Positions 16,890 to 26,800 of a stretch of 44,683 nucleotides of DNA are shown here, piece after piece. The stretch is taken from the NCBI GenBank assembly GCA_902783165.1, contig CACZPU010000117.1, forward strand, positions 1 through 44,683, written 5' to 3'. Position numbers and translations under genes: made by a program. The notes under the pieces were generated by a model, which ran no database searches, was not told the origin of the DNA, and was given only the letters and a program-made list of their open reading frames with translations. The stretch's first letter is position 1; every line of letters begins with the position of its first letter. This stretch comes from an uncultured Prevotellaceae bacterium. GTDB taxonomy: Bacteria > Bacteroidota > Bacteroidia > Bacteroidales > Bacteroidaceae.

Positions 16890-17489
16890 ATGGATTGCAT
16901 CCTTTCGTCAACTTATTTCGGTCCCATTCAGTGGTACCAGAAACTGAACAGATATAAGGTCTGCCTGATAGAGCAACACGATAGCTTTATCAAGCAGACC
17001 TTTCGAAATCGTTGTATCATAGCCACCACACATGGAACTCAAGCCTTGTCGATACCCATTGAGCACTCTAACGGCTCGCAACAAATGCGCGATATACGCA
17101 TCTCCGACCATGGCAATTGGCGGCATCTTCATTGGTATGCCCTCCAAAGTGCCTATGGAGACAGTCCTTTCTTCGATTATTACGTGGACGATATCCGTCC
17201 CTTCTTTGAGCGTAAATGGGATTTCCTTTTCGATTTCAACTTGGCAATCACTCTAACCATGTGTCAATTGCTAGACATCCGTCCCGAAATAAGGGTAACT
17301 GAAACATACGAGCACCTTTGTGCCAACGATTTCCGCGAGGTAATCCGTCCCAAACATCCCTTACCAGACGATGGTTTTGAATCGCGACCCTATTATCAAG
17401 TATACCAACAAAAACAAGGGTTCATCCCCAACCTCTCTATTCTAGACTTGCTCTTCAATATGGGAAATGAAAGCATTTTCTTCCTTTAA
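16890..17489 (+). CDS. WbqC-like family protein
   Basis: 199 residues with the WbqC pattern: STYFGPIQWYQKL, EQHDSFIKQTFRNRC, then a central HWYALQSAYGDSPFF segment and a C-terminal PYYQVYQQKQGFIPNLSILDLLFNMG. WbqC-like proteins have been linked to polysaccharide or glycolipid synthesis, but biochemical proof is thin. The frame is open upstream and overlaps the lepB end; ATG 16890 gives the normal family N-terminus. Last gene of the dapB-lepB run, convergent with the HTCS regulator. Confidence 0.82.
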   Translation: MDCILSSTYFGPIQWYQKLNRYKVCLIEQHDSFIKQTFRNRCIIATTHGTQALSIPIEHSNGSQQMRDIRISDHGNWRHLHWYALQSAYGDSPFFDYYVDDIRPFFERKWDFLFDFNLAITLTMCQLLDIRPEIRVTETYEHLCANDFREVIRPKHPLPDDGFESRPYYQVYQQKQGFIPNLSILDLLFNMGNESIFFL

Positions 17490-17539
17490 AATCCTTGTAG
17501 ATGAAGTGCCAATACCCCTTCTTTTTACAAGAAAGTGGG

Positions 17540-20500
17540 TTAGTTGTTGCTCATCATGGAAGATTTTTTGTTGTGCTCTTTCATATAGTCGCGTGGAGAG
17601 AGTCCGTAGAATTTTTTAAAGATGGTTGAGAACGATGCCGAGTTGTTAAATCCACAAGCATACATCACCTCAGTAATGTTCATATTCTGGTTGGTCAGCA
17701 AGTGTGCTGCTTGTTTGAGTCTGATGTTTCTTATGAAATCGTGAGGAGTCTGTCCGGTGAGTTCTTTCATCTTCCGGTGCAGGTGTACGCGACTGATTCC
17801 CACTTCATCGGCAATACGGTCAACGCTCAGGTCGGAGTTGTCGAGATTCTTGTTGATAACGCTCATCACACGTTCCAAGAGTTTTTCATCGGGCGATTTC
17901 ATGTTTACATTGTCCACCTTCTCCTCCAGTCGATCGTTTCTTCCATATTTAAGGCGAAGCATCTGGTGGGTATTGATGAGATTGACAATAGTCCGTTTAA
18001 GGATGTCCATGTTGAAAGGCTTCACGATATAGGCGTCAGCTCCGGTTTCTAAACCCTCCAACTGGTCTTCGTCGCGGTTCTTGGCCGTGAGCAGAATCAC
18101 GGGCATATCGCTGGTATTGGGGTTAGACTTGATTTTCGAGCACAATGTGTTGCCGTCCAATTCGGGCATCATGATGTCTGATATCACCAAATCGGGTTTT
18201 TTCTTGGCAATTTCCTTGAGAGCTTCTAGTCCATTGATGCATCCCGTCACATCGAATTCGTCCTTCAGTTGTGAGATGAGGAATTCGCGAATCTCGTCGT
18301 CGTCTTCTGCAATGACAATGCTTTGTTGTTGTTTCATCTTCAGTACGGGTGTTGTTTCCTCAATGTCTTCATGGCTCTCTTCGAGCAGTGCACTTGTCTG
18401 TACCGGTTCTTGGCCTTCGGCAATCATTTCATCAGCGATGAGGTGCTCGTTTCCTAAGGGAAGCGTAACAGTGAATTGGCATCCCTTTCCTTCATCATTG
18501 TTGTGGGCTTCTATCTGTCCATGGTGGAGTTCCACGAGCGAACGTGTAAGGTCGAGTCCTATTCCCGTACCCATGTTACGGTCGTTGGTGGCCGTAGGGA
18601 GTTGGTAGAATCTGTCGAAAATGCGATTTAACTTGTCTTCGGGAATTTTTTCTCCATCGTCGTAGATGATAATTTTGGCATTATTCTCATCGTGCGCAAC
18701 ATCTATACGGATGTTTCCTCCGGGCGGGGTGAACTTAAAGGCATTGGAAATGATATTGACAATCACCTTGTCGAAATTGCTTCGGTCAATCCAAATGGGA
18801 AGATGGTCGGTGTCGTGTTCATAAGTAAAATTGATGTTCTTTGCTTTTGCTTGATGGGCAAAGAGTGTATAGATGTCGCCCACAAATTCAATCAAGTCGG
18901 TTTCACACATGCGCATTTGCATCTGTCCCTTGTCGATTTTTCGCATGTCCATCATTTGGTTGATGAGGCCGAGAATACGTTCGGCATTGCGTCGAATGGT
19001 CTCGTATATGCTTCGTCGTGTGGGGTCGTTGTCTTTTTTCATCAGCGATAGCAGAGGCGTGACAATGAGCGTCATAGGCGTGCGTATCTCATGGCTGATG
19101 TTCATAAAGAATTTCAGTTTGGCGTCGGCCATCTGTTCGGCGTGAATATGTTCTTGCAGGCGCAAGTGGTCTTGTTCCTTTCGTTGTCTGTATCTTACAA
19201 GCATGTAGATGGCGAGTCCGATGAGTGTCAAATAGATAAGCCATGCCCAAAAAGAGGCATACCAAGGAGAATGAATTCTCAAGGTGAATTCTCGGATGTC
19301 GGTTTCCTGTTGGTTGTTCGAGGCTTTCACCCGGAAATGATAGCTACCAGGAGAAAGATGACTGAATGTTATCTCATTGATGCCTCGTTGAAGTCTTGTC
19401 CATTCCTCTCCGTTGATGCTATAGTAGTATGTGATGTGTTCGGGATTGTCATATGTAAGTGTTGACAACTGGATGGTAAACGAGTTATCGGCAAAGCTCA
19501 GATCGAAATGTTTGGAGTTGATGACATCGCTGTCGGTGATGGTATAAATACCCGACTTTGTTCCTGGAGCCACAGGATTGTGCCCAACAATCAGTCCGGT
19601 TAGTTTCACGGTAGCTTTCCACATCTGTGGCTTTAGTTCGGAGGGATTAAACCAACTGAGGCCACCTGTTCCACCGAAAAAGATGCTTCCGTCGGCGTCC
19701 ATGCTGACGGTTCCGTCTGAGAATTCATTGCTTTGAAGACCATTGTCAACATAATAGTTGATAAAAGAATTTTTCTCGGGGTTATAACAGCAGAGTCCTT
19801 TATCGGTGCCTATCCATAGATTGCCTAAGAGGTCGGCGGTGATGGATGCAATGCCGTTCGATGGAAGACCATCCGAGATGGTGTAGTAGCTGTCGGTTTT
19901 CTTGTCCAGTTGATAGCAGTAGAGCCCATCGTTGGTGCCTATCCATATCCGTTGTTTGTTGTCAACATATACATCGCGGGAGAATGTTCCATAGTTAGGA
20001 CAATTCGACCCGTTGAAGGTAGATATCCAACTTTTCTTGTCAATGTCATAACAGCAGAGTCCAACAGAACTGGCTATAAAGAGTTTCTTTTCATCGGGTG
20101 TGAGGAATATTTTACTCAGGTAGTTGTTGGGTATGCTATTCCTGTTGCGGTGAGTGTCTGAGCCGTTTTCCATTCTAAAGGTGGTTTGTTTGCCGTTTAA
20201 TACGTTTATGTTTATCAGTCCTTCACCCATGGTTGCTATCCAAACATCTCCGTTCTTGGCTGTGGCCAAATCAAAAACACTACAGCCTTGGCCTAATCCC
20301 AACTCTGATTGGTGCCATACACCTGTCTGCACATCCAACCATCCACATCCATCGCCATAAGAACCTATCCAGATATGCCCCTTCACATCTTCTGCCAGAC
20401 ATAGAATCGTACTTGGCACATTCTCGTAGTGCTTGGTGGCGATATTGTTTTTGTCAAGAAGGTAGAGACCGTCTTTGTCGGTTCCAACCCATATATGTCC

Positions 20501-21556
20501 CGATTTGTCTATAAGTGTGCTCGTAACGCAATTGGTACCAATGGTGTTTTGGTCGCCTAGTCGGTAGCCGGCATATCCAAAAGCCATCTTGGCACGGGGT
20601 TGCATGAAGAGTCCTTTGTAGAACATGCAGAACCAGATGTTGCCATGGCGATCTTCAATGATAGATTTCACCTTTGTCTTCGTCAGGTTAATGTCACGGC
20701 TATAGAACGGGTTGTTCTCAATTTGATGGGTCTTCGGGTTGTAGCGCATGATTCCGCATCCATCACATCCCAAAAGCATGTGGCCGCTATTGGTAATGCA
20801 GAATGTGGTGACTGGCAGACCGGATGTTTTTTCTTCGAATGCGAAATTGTGTTGTTTTTCATCGTAGCAATAGATGCCTTTGCCTTGAACGGCAAGATAA
20901 ATATGGCCTTCCTTGTCTTGTTTGATTTCGGAAAGTCTCGACTTCAGAACATTGTCATTGAAGAAAGTGCTGTGCTTTTTACCATCGATGAGCGTTAGTC
21001 CATCGTTTTCAGAGACAATCCACAACCTTCCTTTATCGTCTTCAAGCAGGTCGCGCACATAATTCAAATTATCCGGTATATTCTCCATCCTTGAGCCTGT
21101 ATCATTGCTCAAATCCAACTTCATGATGCCGAAGCCAGAAGTGCATACCAGCAGATTGCCCGATTTTGTTTCTACAATACGGGTAATATAAGTTCTGACG
21201 GATTGCCCATCGCTCCCTTTCAGGTCAAAATCATGAAATCGCGCTCCGTCATATCGTTGTACAGTATATACGTTGCCAATATAGATGGTTCCCTTCTTGT
21301 CTTGGGTGATGCAATTGATGTAATTGCTGCTCATTCCTGTATTTTCTTCCTTCTTGAAGATGTGGAACTGATATCCGTCATATCGGTTAAGGCCATTTCG
21401 TGTGGCTACCCATATAAAGCCGTCCTGGTCTTGGAACACTTGGTGTGCATAATTGCTCGACAATTGGTTGTCGGCGTTGAACATTTTACCCATTTGGGCT
21501 TGAATGTTCATACTTGAAAAAATCGAAAGCAGGATAAGTAGAACTTTACGAATCAT
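17540..21556 (-). CDS. hybrid two-component regulator (HTCS), probable xylan sensor
   Basis: 1338 residues combining sensor kinase and response regulator. Order: signal peptide (MIRKVLLILLSIFSSMNIQA); periplasmic beta-propeller repeats to about residue 670 (DGLYCYQLDKK-, GNLWIGTDKGL-type Reg_prop units); Y_Y_Y domain; membrane helix about 763-785; HisKA with His in MNISHEIRTPM (about 820); HATPase with NIISNAFKFTPPGG and GTGIGLDLTRSL; receiver domain with the phospho-Asp in VISDIMMPELDG (about 1126); C-terminal AraC-type helix-turn-helix ending in FYGLSPRDYMKEH. An upstream in-frame ATG (21610) precedes the transcription start implied by the promoter, so 21556 is chosen. Divergent from the GH5-xus locus; matches the XusR/XynR position. 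Senses xylo-oligosaccharide by inference. Confidence 0.93.
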   Translation of the reverse strand: MIRKVLLILLSIFSSMNIQAQMGKMFNADNQLSSNYAHQVFQDQDGFIWVATRNGLNRYDGYQFHIFKKEENTGMSSNYINCITQDKKGTIYIGNVYTVQRYDGARFHDFDLKGSDGQSVRTYITRIVETKSGNLLVCTSGFGIMKLDLSNDTGSRMENIPDNLNYVRDLLEDDKGRLWIVSENDGLTLIDGKKHSTFFNDNVLKSRLSEIKQDKEGHIYLAVQGKGIYCYDEKQHNFAFEEKTSGLPVTTFCITNSGHMLLGCDGCGIMRYNPKTHQIENNPFYSRDINLTKTKVKSIIEDRHGNIWFCMFYKGLFMQPRAKMAFGYAGYRLGDQNTIGTNCVTSTLIDKSGHIWVGTDKDGLYLLDKNNIATKHYENVPSTILCLAEDVKGHIWIGSYGDGCGWLDVQTGVWHQSELGLGQGCSVFDLATAKNGDVWIATMGEGLININVLNGKQTTFRMENGSDTHRNRNSIPNNYLSKIFLTPDEKKLFIASSVGLCCYDIDKKSWISTFNGSNCPNYGTFSRDVYVDNKQRIWIGTNDGLYCYQLDKKTDSYYTISDGLPSNGIASITADLLGNLWIGTDKGLCCYNPEKNSFINYYVDNGLQSNEFSDGTVSMDADGSIFFGGTGGLSWFNPSELKPQMWKATVKLTGLIVGHNPVAPGTKSGIYTITDSDVINSKHFDLSFADNSFTIQLSTLTYDNPEHITYYYSINGEEWTRLQRGINEITFSHLSPGSYHFRVKASNNQQETDIREFTLRIHSPWYASFWAWLIYLTLIGLAIYMLVRYRQRKEQDHLRLQEHIHAEQMADAKLKFFMNISHEIRTPMTLIVTPLLSLMKKDNDPTRRSIYETIRRNAERILGLINQMMDMRKIDKGQMQMRMCETDLIEFVGDIYTLFAHQAKAKNINFTYEHDTDHLPIWIDRSNFDKVIVNIISNAFKFTPPGGNIRIDVAHDENNAKIIIYDDGEKIPEDKLNRIFDRFYQLPTATNDRNMGTGIGLDLTRSLVELHHGQIEAHNNDEGKGCQFTVTLPLGNEHLIADEMIAEGQEPVQTSALLEESHEDIEETTPVLKMKQQQSIVIAEDDDEIREFLISQLKDEFDVTGCINGLEALKEIAKKKPDLVISDIMMPELDGNTLCSKIKSNPNTSDMPVILLTAKNRDEDQLEGLETGADAYIVKPFNMDILKRTIVNLINTHQMLRLKYGRNDRLEEKVDNVNMKSPDEKLLERVMSVINKNLDNSDLSVDRIADEVGISRVHLHRKMKELTGQTPHDFIRNIRLKQAAHLLTNQNMNITEVMYACGFNNSASFSTIFKKFYGLSPRDYMKEHNKKSSMMSNN

Positions 21557-21583
21557 GATTTTTCTGAAGTTACAAATACTTTG

Positions 21584-21615
21584 CAAAGATAACACTTTTG
21601 TGGAAAACAACCAAA
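21584..21615 (-). promoter_or_regulatory. promoter of the HTCS regulator
   Basis: On the minus strand TTTG (21615-21612), 20 bp spacer, TATCTTTG (21591-21584); perfect consensus. Its -33 box lies 2 bp from the distal half-site of the proposed regulator site (21618-21626), so autoregulation is plausible. Confidence 0.68.
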
Positions 21616-21617
21616 AG

Positions 21618-21647
21618 TAAGTAACAAAAAATAAATTGTGTGTTACA
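21618..21647 (+). promoter_or_regulatory. candidate HTCS operator for GH5
   Basis: TAAGTAACA (21618-21626) and TGTGTTACA (21639-21647) are 21 bp apart. The proximal half-site starts 39 bp before the GH5 -7 box, exactly as at xusA. A weaker copy, TGTGTTTGA, at 21658 overlaps the -33 region. Assignment to the HTCS is inference from position and recurrence. Confidence 0.5.
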
Positions 21648-21653
21648 TGAGAG

Positions 21654-21685
21654 ATTGTGTGTTTGATGGAAACATGCTATTTTTG
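21654..21685 (+). promoter_or_regulatory. GH5 promoter
   Basis: ATTG (21654-21657, one mismatch to TTTG), 20 bp spacer, TATTTTTG (21678-21685). The implied leader to the ATG at 21861 is about 170 nt, long for this window. Confidence 0.55.
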
Positions 21686-21733
21686 CAAAGCATTCGTTTT
21701 TAGGTTAGTTATGGTTAGTAGTTTTTTTATTAT

Positions 21734-21767
21734 TGGCAGGGAGATAACGTGAGTTCTTTCCCTGCTA
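21734..21767 (+). other. GTGA-capped hairpin in the GH5 leader
   Basis: Bases 21736-21748 pair with 21753-21765 (13 positions, one G-U and one T-C mismatch) around a GTGA tetraloop, a GNRA-type loop; the stem can extend to 21734/21767. No T run follows on either strand, so it is not a standard terminator. It may stabilise or regulate the leader. Confidence 0.55.
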
Positions 21768-21860
21768 TTTAAAAAATCTTTACCTTGGCATCCTATGAAT
21801 TACTGAATCTGTAGCATTGATTTGAAAACTTGTAAAGTTGTAAATATAATTAAAAGAGAG

Positions 21861-23690
21861 ATGTTTGGAAAAAGCATTCCCGTTGTTAAATTTTTTGCTA
21901 TTCTGTTTTTGGCTCTTTGGTGCTTGTCATTAGAGGCTCAAGAATCAGATGCACTTTCGCCTTTGCATGTAGAAGGTCAATTCCTTGTCGATGGTAAAGG
22001 CATTCGCCATAACTTGCATGGATTTGCGCAAACGTTCAGTCCTTGGTTCAATGAGCAAGGCTCCAAATGGAACAATTATGATGTCAATGGTTGCCTTAAT
22101 TATAATAAAGGTATAATTGACAAAATCATGAATGCTGGTTGGAAGATGACTTTTGTCCGTCAGCACATGGATCCTTATTGGAGCAACACGCCTGGCCAAT
22201 CAACAAAGGGGGAAAACGACATTTCTGCGTTCAATTTTGAACGTTTCAAGAAATACCTTGACGAAGTGTTTGTGCCAATGGCCGAATATGCCATTTCTAA
22301 AGGTCTTTATGTGGTGATGCGTCCACCGGGTGTTTGTCCACACGACATTCAGGTGGGGGATGCTTATCATCAGTATTTGAAGAAAGTTTGGGGATATGTA
22401 GCGCAACACCCCAAACTCAAGGACAACGGATGTGTCATGTTTGAGTTGGCCAACGAGCCTGTCAGCATCGTTGGTTCTGACGATAAGAACAAGCTGATAA
22501 CGCAATTCATGCAAGAAATCGTCGATACCATCCGCTTCCATACTAATAATGTCGTGCTTGTTCCTGGTTTGGGATGGCAGTCAAGCTATGCTGGATTTGC
22601 CAAGTATCCTGTAGAAGGAGATAATGTTGGCTATGCCGTTCATTGCTATCCCGGTTGGTACAATAGTGGTCATGAGGGCGAGGTTGATGTTACTTATAGC
22701 GATTTTAAGAAAGGCTGGAGCCAGCAGATTCTTCCCATCGCAGTTAAGGCGCCTATTGTGGTGACCGAAATGGATTGGGGGCCGAAGAAATACAGCCCTT
22801 CGCATAAAGACTCACAAGGCAATGAGGTGTTTGACACGCGCTGTTCTTTTGCTTTTGCCAATACGGGAACAGCAGGTGGCGGTGGTTTCGGTGCCAACTT
22901 CCATCGCATTGTCGATGAGACATGCAATGTGAGTTGGTTGCTCTTCACAGGAGGAGAATTGCTCGCCAAGTACGACGACTCTCTTCCTGATGGGAATACG
23001 TTCCTCACCGATCCCGAGGCATGCCCGCGTCCTTGTTTCCGTTGGTATCAGGAGTATGCCACACAGGAGTATTCCAATACGATAAACCAACCAGACTATG
23101 GTCCCGTCATTGAGGAACAGCCATTATTTTCTTTGTCTGCCGAATGGTTCGACCCCAATATCTGGGAAACCGGTAGTTTCGATGAGGCATCAGGCAAGTT
23201 GATAACAGGTCGTTATGGCTTTGGCGGTTGGAAGTATCCTGTTGGTGCAGATCTCTCAACGTGGAACTATCTTGTGGTGGAACTCTCACAGAAGCAGTCT
23301 TGTGGAGCCTCTTTCCGTTTGTTTGACGTGGACAATTATTGGGACAAGCCTGCAATGTATGATTTCGGTAATAATACCCGTTTGGTCATCAATCTGAAAA
23401 ACATGGTCAACGAGAATGGGGAAAAACTTGACCCATCACATATTTATATTGCCGGTATCTGGACTTATGGCGGCAGCCCAGTCTATCTCAAGCGTATCTT
23501 CTTGAGCAACGATGGAGAGACACCGGCATCAATAACCGGTGTGGAGTTGGATAACAAAGAGATTGTGGCAGCGGAGTATTATACTTTGGACGGTCGTAGG
23601 TTATTACAACCGCAAAGAGGTGTTAATATCATTAAAACTCGTTTAAACAATGGAAAGACAAAGGTGTTAAAAATGTGTTACAAACCGTAA
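21861..23690 (+). CDS. GH5 family glycanase, probable endo-xylanase
   Basis: 609 residues: signal peptide ending in LSLEAQ, then a GH5 barrel to about residue 430. Acid/base Glu199 lies in MFELANEP; nucleophile Glu303 in VVTEMDWG; VRQHMDPYW and HCYPGW shape the active site. The remainder (about 435-570) is a beta-rich, lectin-like domain. The final 35 residues form a tail, AEYYTLDGRRLLQPQRGVNI..., like the C-terminal tails common on secreted Prevotella proteins. Substrate is inferred from context; subfamily 21 xylanase is possible but not shown. First gene of the locus, and the stop codon overlaps the xusA upstream operator. Confidence 0.85.
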   Translation: MFGKSIPVVKFFAILFLALWCLSLEAQESDALSPLHVEGQFLVDGKGIRHNLHGFAQTFSPWFNEQGSKWNNYDVNGCLNYNKGIIDKIMNAGWKMTFVRQHMDPYWSNTPGQSTKGENDISAFNFERFKKYLDEVFVPMAEYAISKGLYVVMRPPGVCPHDIQVGDAYHQYLKKVWGYVAQHPKLKDNGCVMFELANEPVSIVGSDDKNKLITQFMQEIVDTIRFHTNNVVLVPGLGWQSSYAGFAKYPVEGDNVGYAVHCYPGWYNSGHEGEVDVTYSDFKKGWSQQILPIAVKAPIVVTEMDWGPKKYSPSHKDSQGNEVFDTRCSFAFANTGTAGGGGFGANFHRIVDETCNVSWLLFTGGELLAKYDDSLPDGNTFLTDPEACPRPCFRWYQEYATQEYSNTINQPDYGPVIEEQPLFSLSAEWFDPNIWETGSFDEASGKLITGRYGFGGWKYPVGADLSTWNYLVVELSQKQSCGASFRLFDVDNYWDKPAMYDFGNNTRLVINLKNMVNENGEKLDPSHIYIAGIWTYGGSPVYLKRIFLSNDGETPASITGVELDNKEIVAAEYYTLDGRRLLQPQRGVNIIKTRLNNGKTKVLKMCYKP

Positions 23691-23703
23691 AAATTGTGTT
23701 ACA
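23674..23703 (+). promoter_or_regulatory. candidate HTCS operator for xusA
   Basis: Exact TGTGTTACA at 23674-23682 and 23695-23703, 21 bp apart; a weaker GGTGTTAAA begins at 23663. The proximal copy starts 39 bp before the -7 box. The distal copy overlaps the last codons of GH5. Confidence 0.55.
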
Positions 23704-23733
23704 AATGATAAAACATATTAAATAATTAAAGAG

Positions 23734-23741
23734 TAACTTTG
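23734..23741 (+). promoter_or_regulatory. xusA -7 box
   Basis: TAACTTTG, 58 bp before the xusA ATG. No TTTG lies 19-21 bp upstream; the half-site pair occupies the region beyond, as expected for an activator-dependent promoter. Confidence 0.55.
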
Positions 23742-23779
23742 CAAGCAAATTCTTTTTGACAGCATGTAATTTTAATAAT

Positions 23780-23803
23780 ATGAACCAAAATTTTAAAAAA
23801 TGA
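23780..23803 (+). CDS. possible 7-codon leader ORF overlapping xusA
   Basis: ATG at 23780 reads MNQNFKK and stops at TGA 23801-23803, so start and stop overlap the xusA ATG as ATGA. Such overlap could couple translation. The A-rich sequence also resembles normal leaders here, so chance is possible. Confidence 0.25.
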   Translation: MNQNFKK

Positions 23804-26800
23804 AGAATCAAAGACAATTGATCAAACAGACACTTCTCGCGATTCTGATGCTCATTTCATTCAGCTCCTCGCTGTATGCCCAAGGAGGGATAAAGGTGAC
23901 GGGTACTGTAACGGATGAGAATAAGGAACCGCTCATCGGAGCCACCGTCGTTGTGAAGGGGAACTCCGCGAGAGGTACTGTGACCGATTTTGACGGAAAT
24001 TTTTCTTTGGAGGTTCCGTCTGAGTCTGTAACGCTGGTCTTTACCTATGTAGGAATGTCTATGCAGGAAAAGTTTGTTGGCAAACAGCGCGTGTTTAACA
24101 TTGTGTTGAGCGAAAACTCCATGCTTGAGGAAGTCGTTGTCGTGGGTTTCGGTCAGCAGAAGAAAGAGTCTGTGGTGGGTGCTATCACACAAACCAACGC
24201 AAAAACACTTGAGCGTACTGGTGGTGTGTCGAGCTTGGCACAGGCTTTGACAGGTAACCTCCCCGGTGTTATCACCATGAGTTCTACTGGTCAACCGGGT
24301 GAAGAGGATCCTACAATCACCATTCGAGGCGCTTCTTCTTGGAACGGTAGCGACCCGCTTGTTCTCGTTGATGGTGTTGAGCGTCCCATGTCAAGTGTAG
24401 ACATCAACTCTGTGGCAACAATTTCTGTGTTGAAAGATGCTTCTGCTACAGCAGTGTTCGGTGTGCGTGGTGCCAATGGTGTAATTCTTATTACTACCAA
24501 GCGCGGTCAGGAAGGCAAGGCAACCATCAACATCAATGCAAGCACCACTTTGAAGACTTATTCAAAGTTGCCCGACATGATGGATTCTTACGATGCTCTT
24601 GCTCTTCGCAATCGCTCTATTGAGAAAGAATTGGTTCTTGCACCAAACGAGTGGACTAATTACACTCCGCTTGCCATTATGGACAAATATCGTCATCCCG
24701 CCAATCGTGAGGAATGGGAACGTTATCCGAATGTGGATTGGATCGACGAGTTGCTGAAGTCGGTTGCCACTTCGTATAATGCCAATGTCAACCTCTCTGG
24801 TGGTACTCGATTTGTAAAATATTTCGCCAGTGTCGACTTTACTCACGAGGGTGATATTTATAAGAAAGTACGTAACGTGCGTGGATATCAGCCAGGTTTC
24901 TCCTACGACCGTATCAATGTACGTTCAAACCTCGATTTTAACCTTACCAAGACAACTCAGTTGCATGTCAACCTTTCTGGTTCTCATGCAGTTCGCAAGG
25001 CTACGCAAGCTCAGTACGAGAACCTCGTTTGGTCGGCATTCTATGGAATCGCTCCTGGTGCTTTCCGTCCAGTATACGACAATGGTATGTGGGGATACTA
25101 CAATCCTAACCCAACCCAGGCTGCTCAGAACTCTATGGAATACTTGAGTGTGGGTGGTATCGGTTATACCACCACTGACCGTTTGAACACCGACTTCACT
25201 TTAGAGCAAGACCTCAGTTTCATTACAAAAGGTCTGAATGCTCAGTTTAAGCTTGCCTTCGACAACTCTTTCCAAGAAGGAGGTCGTGGTGTTGACGATA
25301 CAAACGACTGGGAGAACGATGCCCACTATTGGATTAATCCGAGTACTGGTATTGGCGTTTCTGACGTACAGCCGGAAACCAACTACAAATTTGATTATAA
25401 GAACAATAATGCATGGTCACAGGGTGCTGGACAAGTTCAGAATTGGATGACATATCGTCGTCTGAATTATTCCGCACAGCTGAACTATAGCAATACATTT
25501 GGCAAGCACACGGTTGGTGCAATGGGTAACTTCAGCCGTGAGCAGTATTCTACAGGCTCCGATTCTCCACACTATCGTGAGAACTGGGTGTTCCGTGCCA
25601 CTTACGATTTTGCCCGTCGTTACATGTTGGAGTACAACGGTGCTTACAACGGTTCTGAAATATTCTCCAAAGACAACCGCTTCGCTTTCTTCAACTCTGG
25701 TGCTATCGGATGGATGGTCAGCGAAGAAGCTTTCATGAAACCATTGGTTGAAAAACGCATTATCGACATGCTGAAATTGCGTGCTTCTTATGGTGAGATT
25801 GGTGACGACCATGTGAAACAGGGTCGTTGGTTGTTTAGGGATACTTGGACAAATAGCGGAAATGTCCGTCCTGGTAGTGTTGCAAGTGGTGGTAATCCCG
25901 ATTTTGCAAAGAGTTCTTACACATGGTGGCAACTTTCACAAGAGGGTAACCCTGATTTGCATTGGGAAAAAGCTACAAAGTTCGACGCTGCTGTTGATTT
26001 CAGCTTCTTGGGTGGCTTGATAACCGGTTCTTTCGACTACTTTAAGGAGAATCGTACCGACATTTTGATTGACGGTTCCGAACGTGCCGTACCATCTTAT
26101 TACGGTGGAAATGCTCCTGTTGCCAACCTTGGTAAGGTAAAGAGTAGCGGTTATGAGTTGGACGTCCGCTTCAACAAACAGTTGAACTCGAATTTGCGCC
26201 TTTGGGGTAGTTTGGCTATCACCCATGCTAAGAACATTATCCAGGAGCGCGATGATCCAAAACTGACTCCCGAATACCAGAAGCGGGCAGGAAAGACAAT
26301 AGGTCAGACATACACCTATTTGGATTATGGCTATTACAACAACTGGGATGAACTTTATGGTAGTACCGCACACGACGAGTACGATGACAATAGAATGCCG
26401 GGTAACTACATCATCCTCGACTATGATGCCGATGGTGTAATCTCTCTGAATGATAATATTCCTTATGGATTCTCTAATATTCCACAAAACACCTACAATT
26501 TCCAAATAGGTTTTGACTGGAAGGGATGGAGCGCATTTGTACAATTCTATGGCACCAATAACGTTTCTCGTAGCGTTAGCCTCCAAAGTTTGGCCGACAA
26601 CCGTACTTCCGGATATTTTGAAGGCAGCTACTGGACAGCTGACAATCAGAATGCCGATGTTCCTCTGCCACGCTGGAGTTCTGATGCCAAGGCAAGCCAG
26701 TACACGAACGGCACACGTTTCATGTTTGATGGTTCTTATCTCCGTCTGAAGTATGCAGAGATTTCCTATACCTTCTCTAAAGAGAAATGGCTGAAGGCTG

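Larger units (their letters stand above)
21557..21860. other. divergent control region of the xylan locus
   Basis: Contains the HTCS promoter, the two half-sites, the GH5 promoter and the leader hairpin, as itemised. The last 90 bp before the GH5 ATG are AT-rich; TTG 21822 is an unlikely start, because TAAAAGAGAG directly precedes ATG 21861. Confidence 0.6.

Noticed and set aside
21557-21610. earlier start for the HTCS at 21610
   Set aside because: It lies within the consensus promoter (21584-21615); ATG 21556 begins a clean signal peptide.
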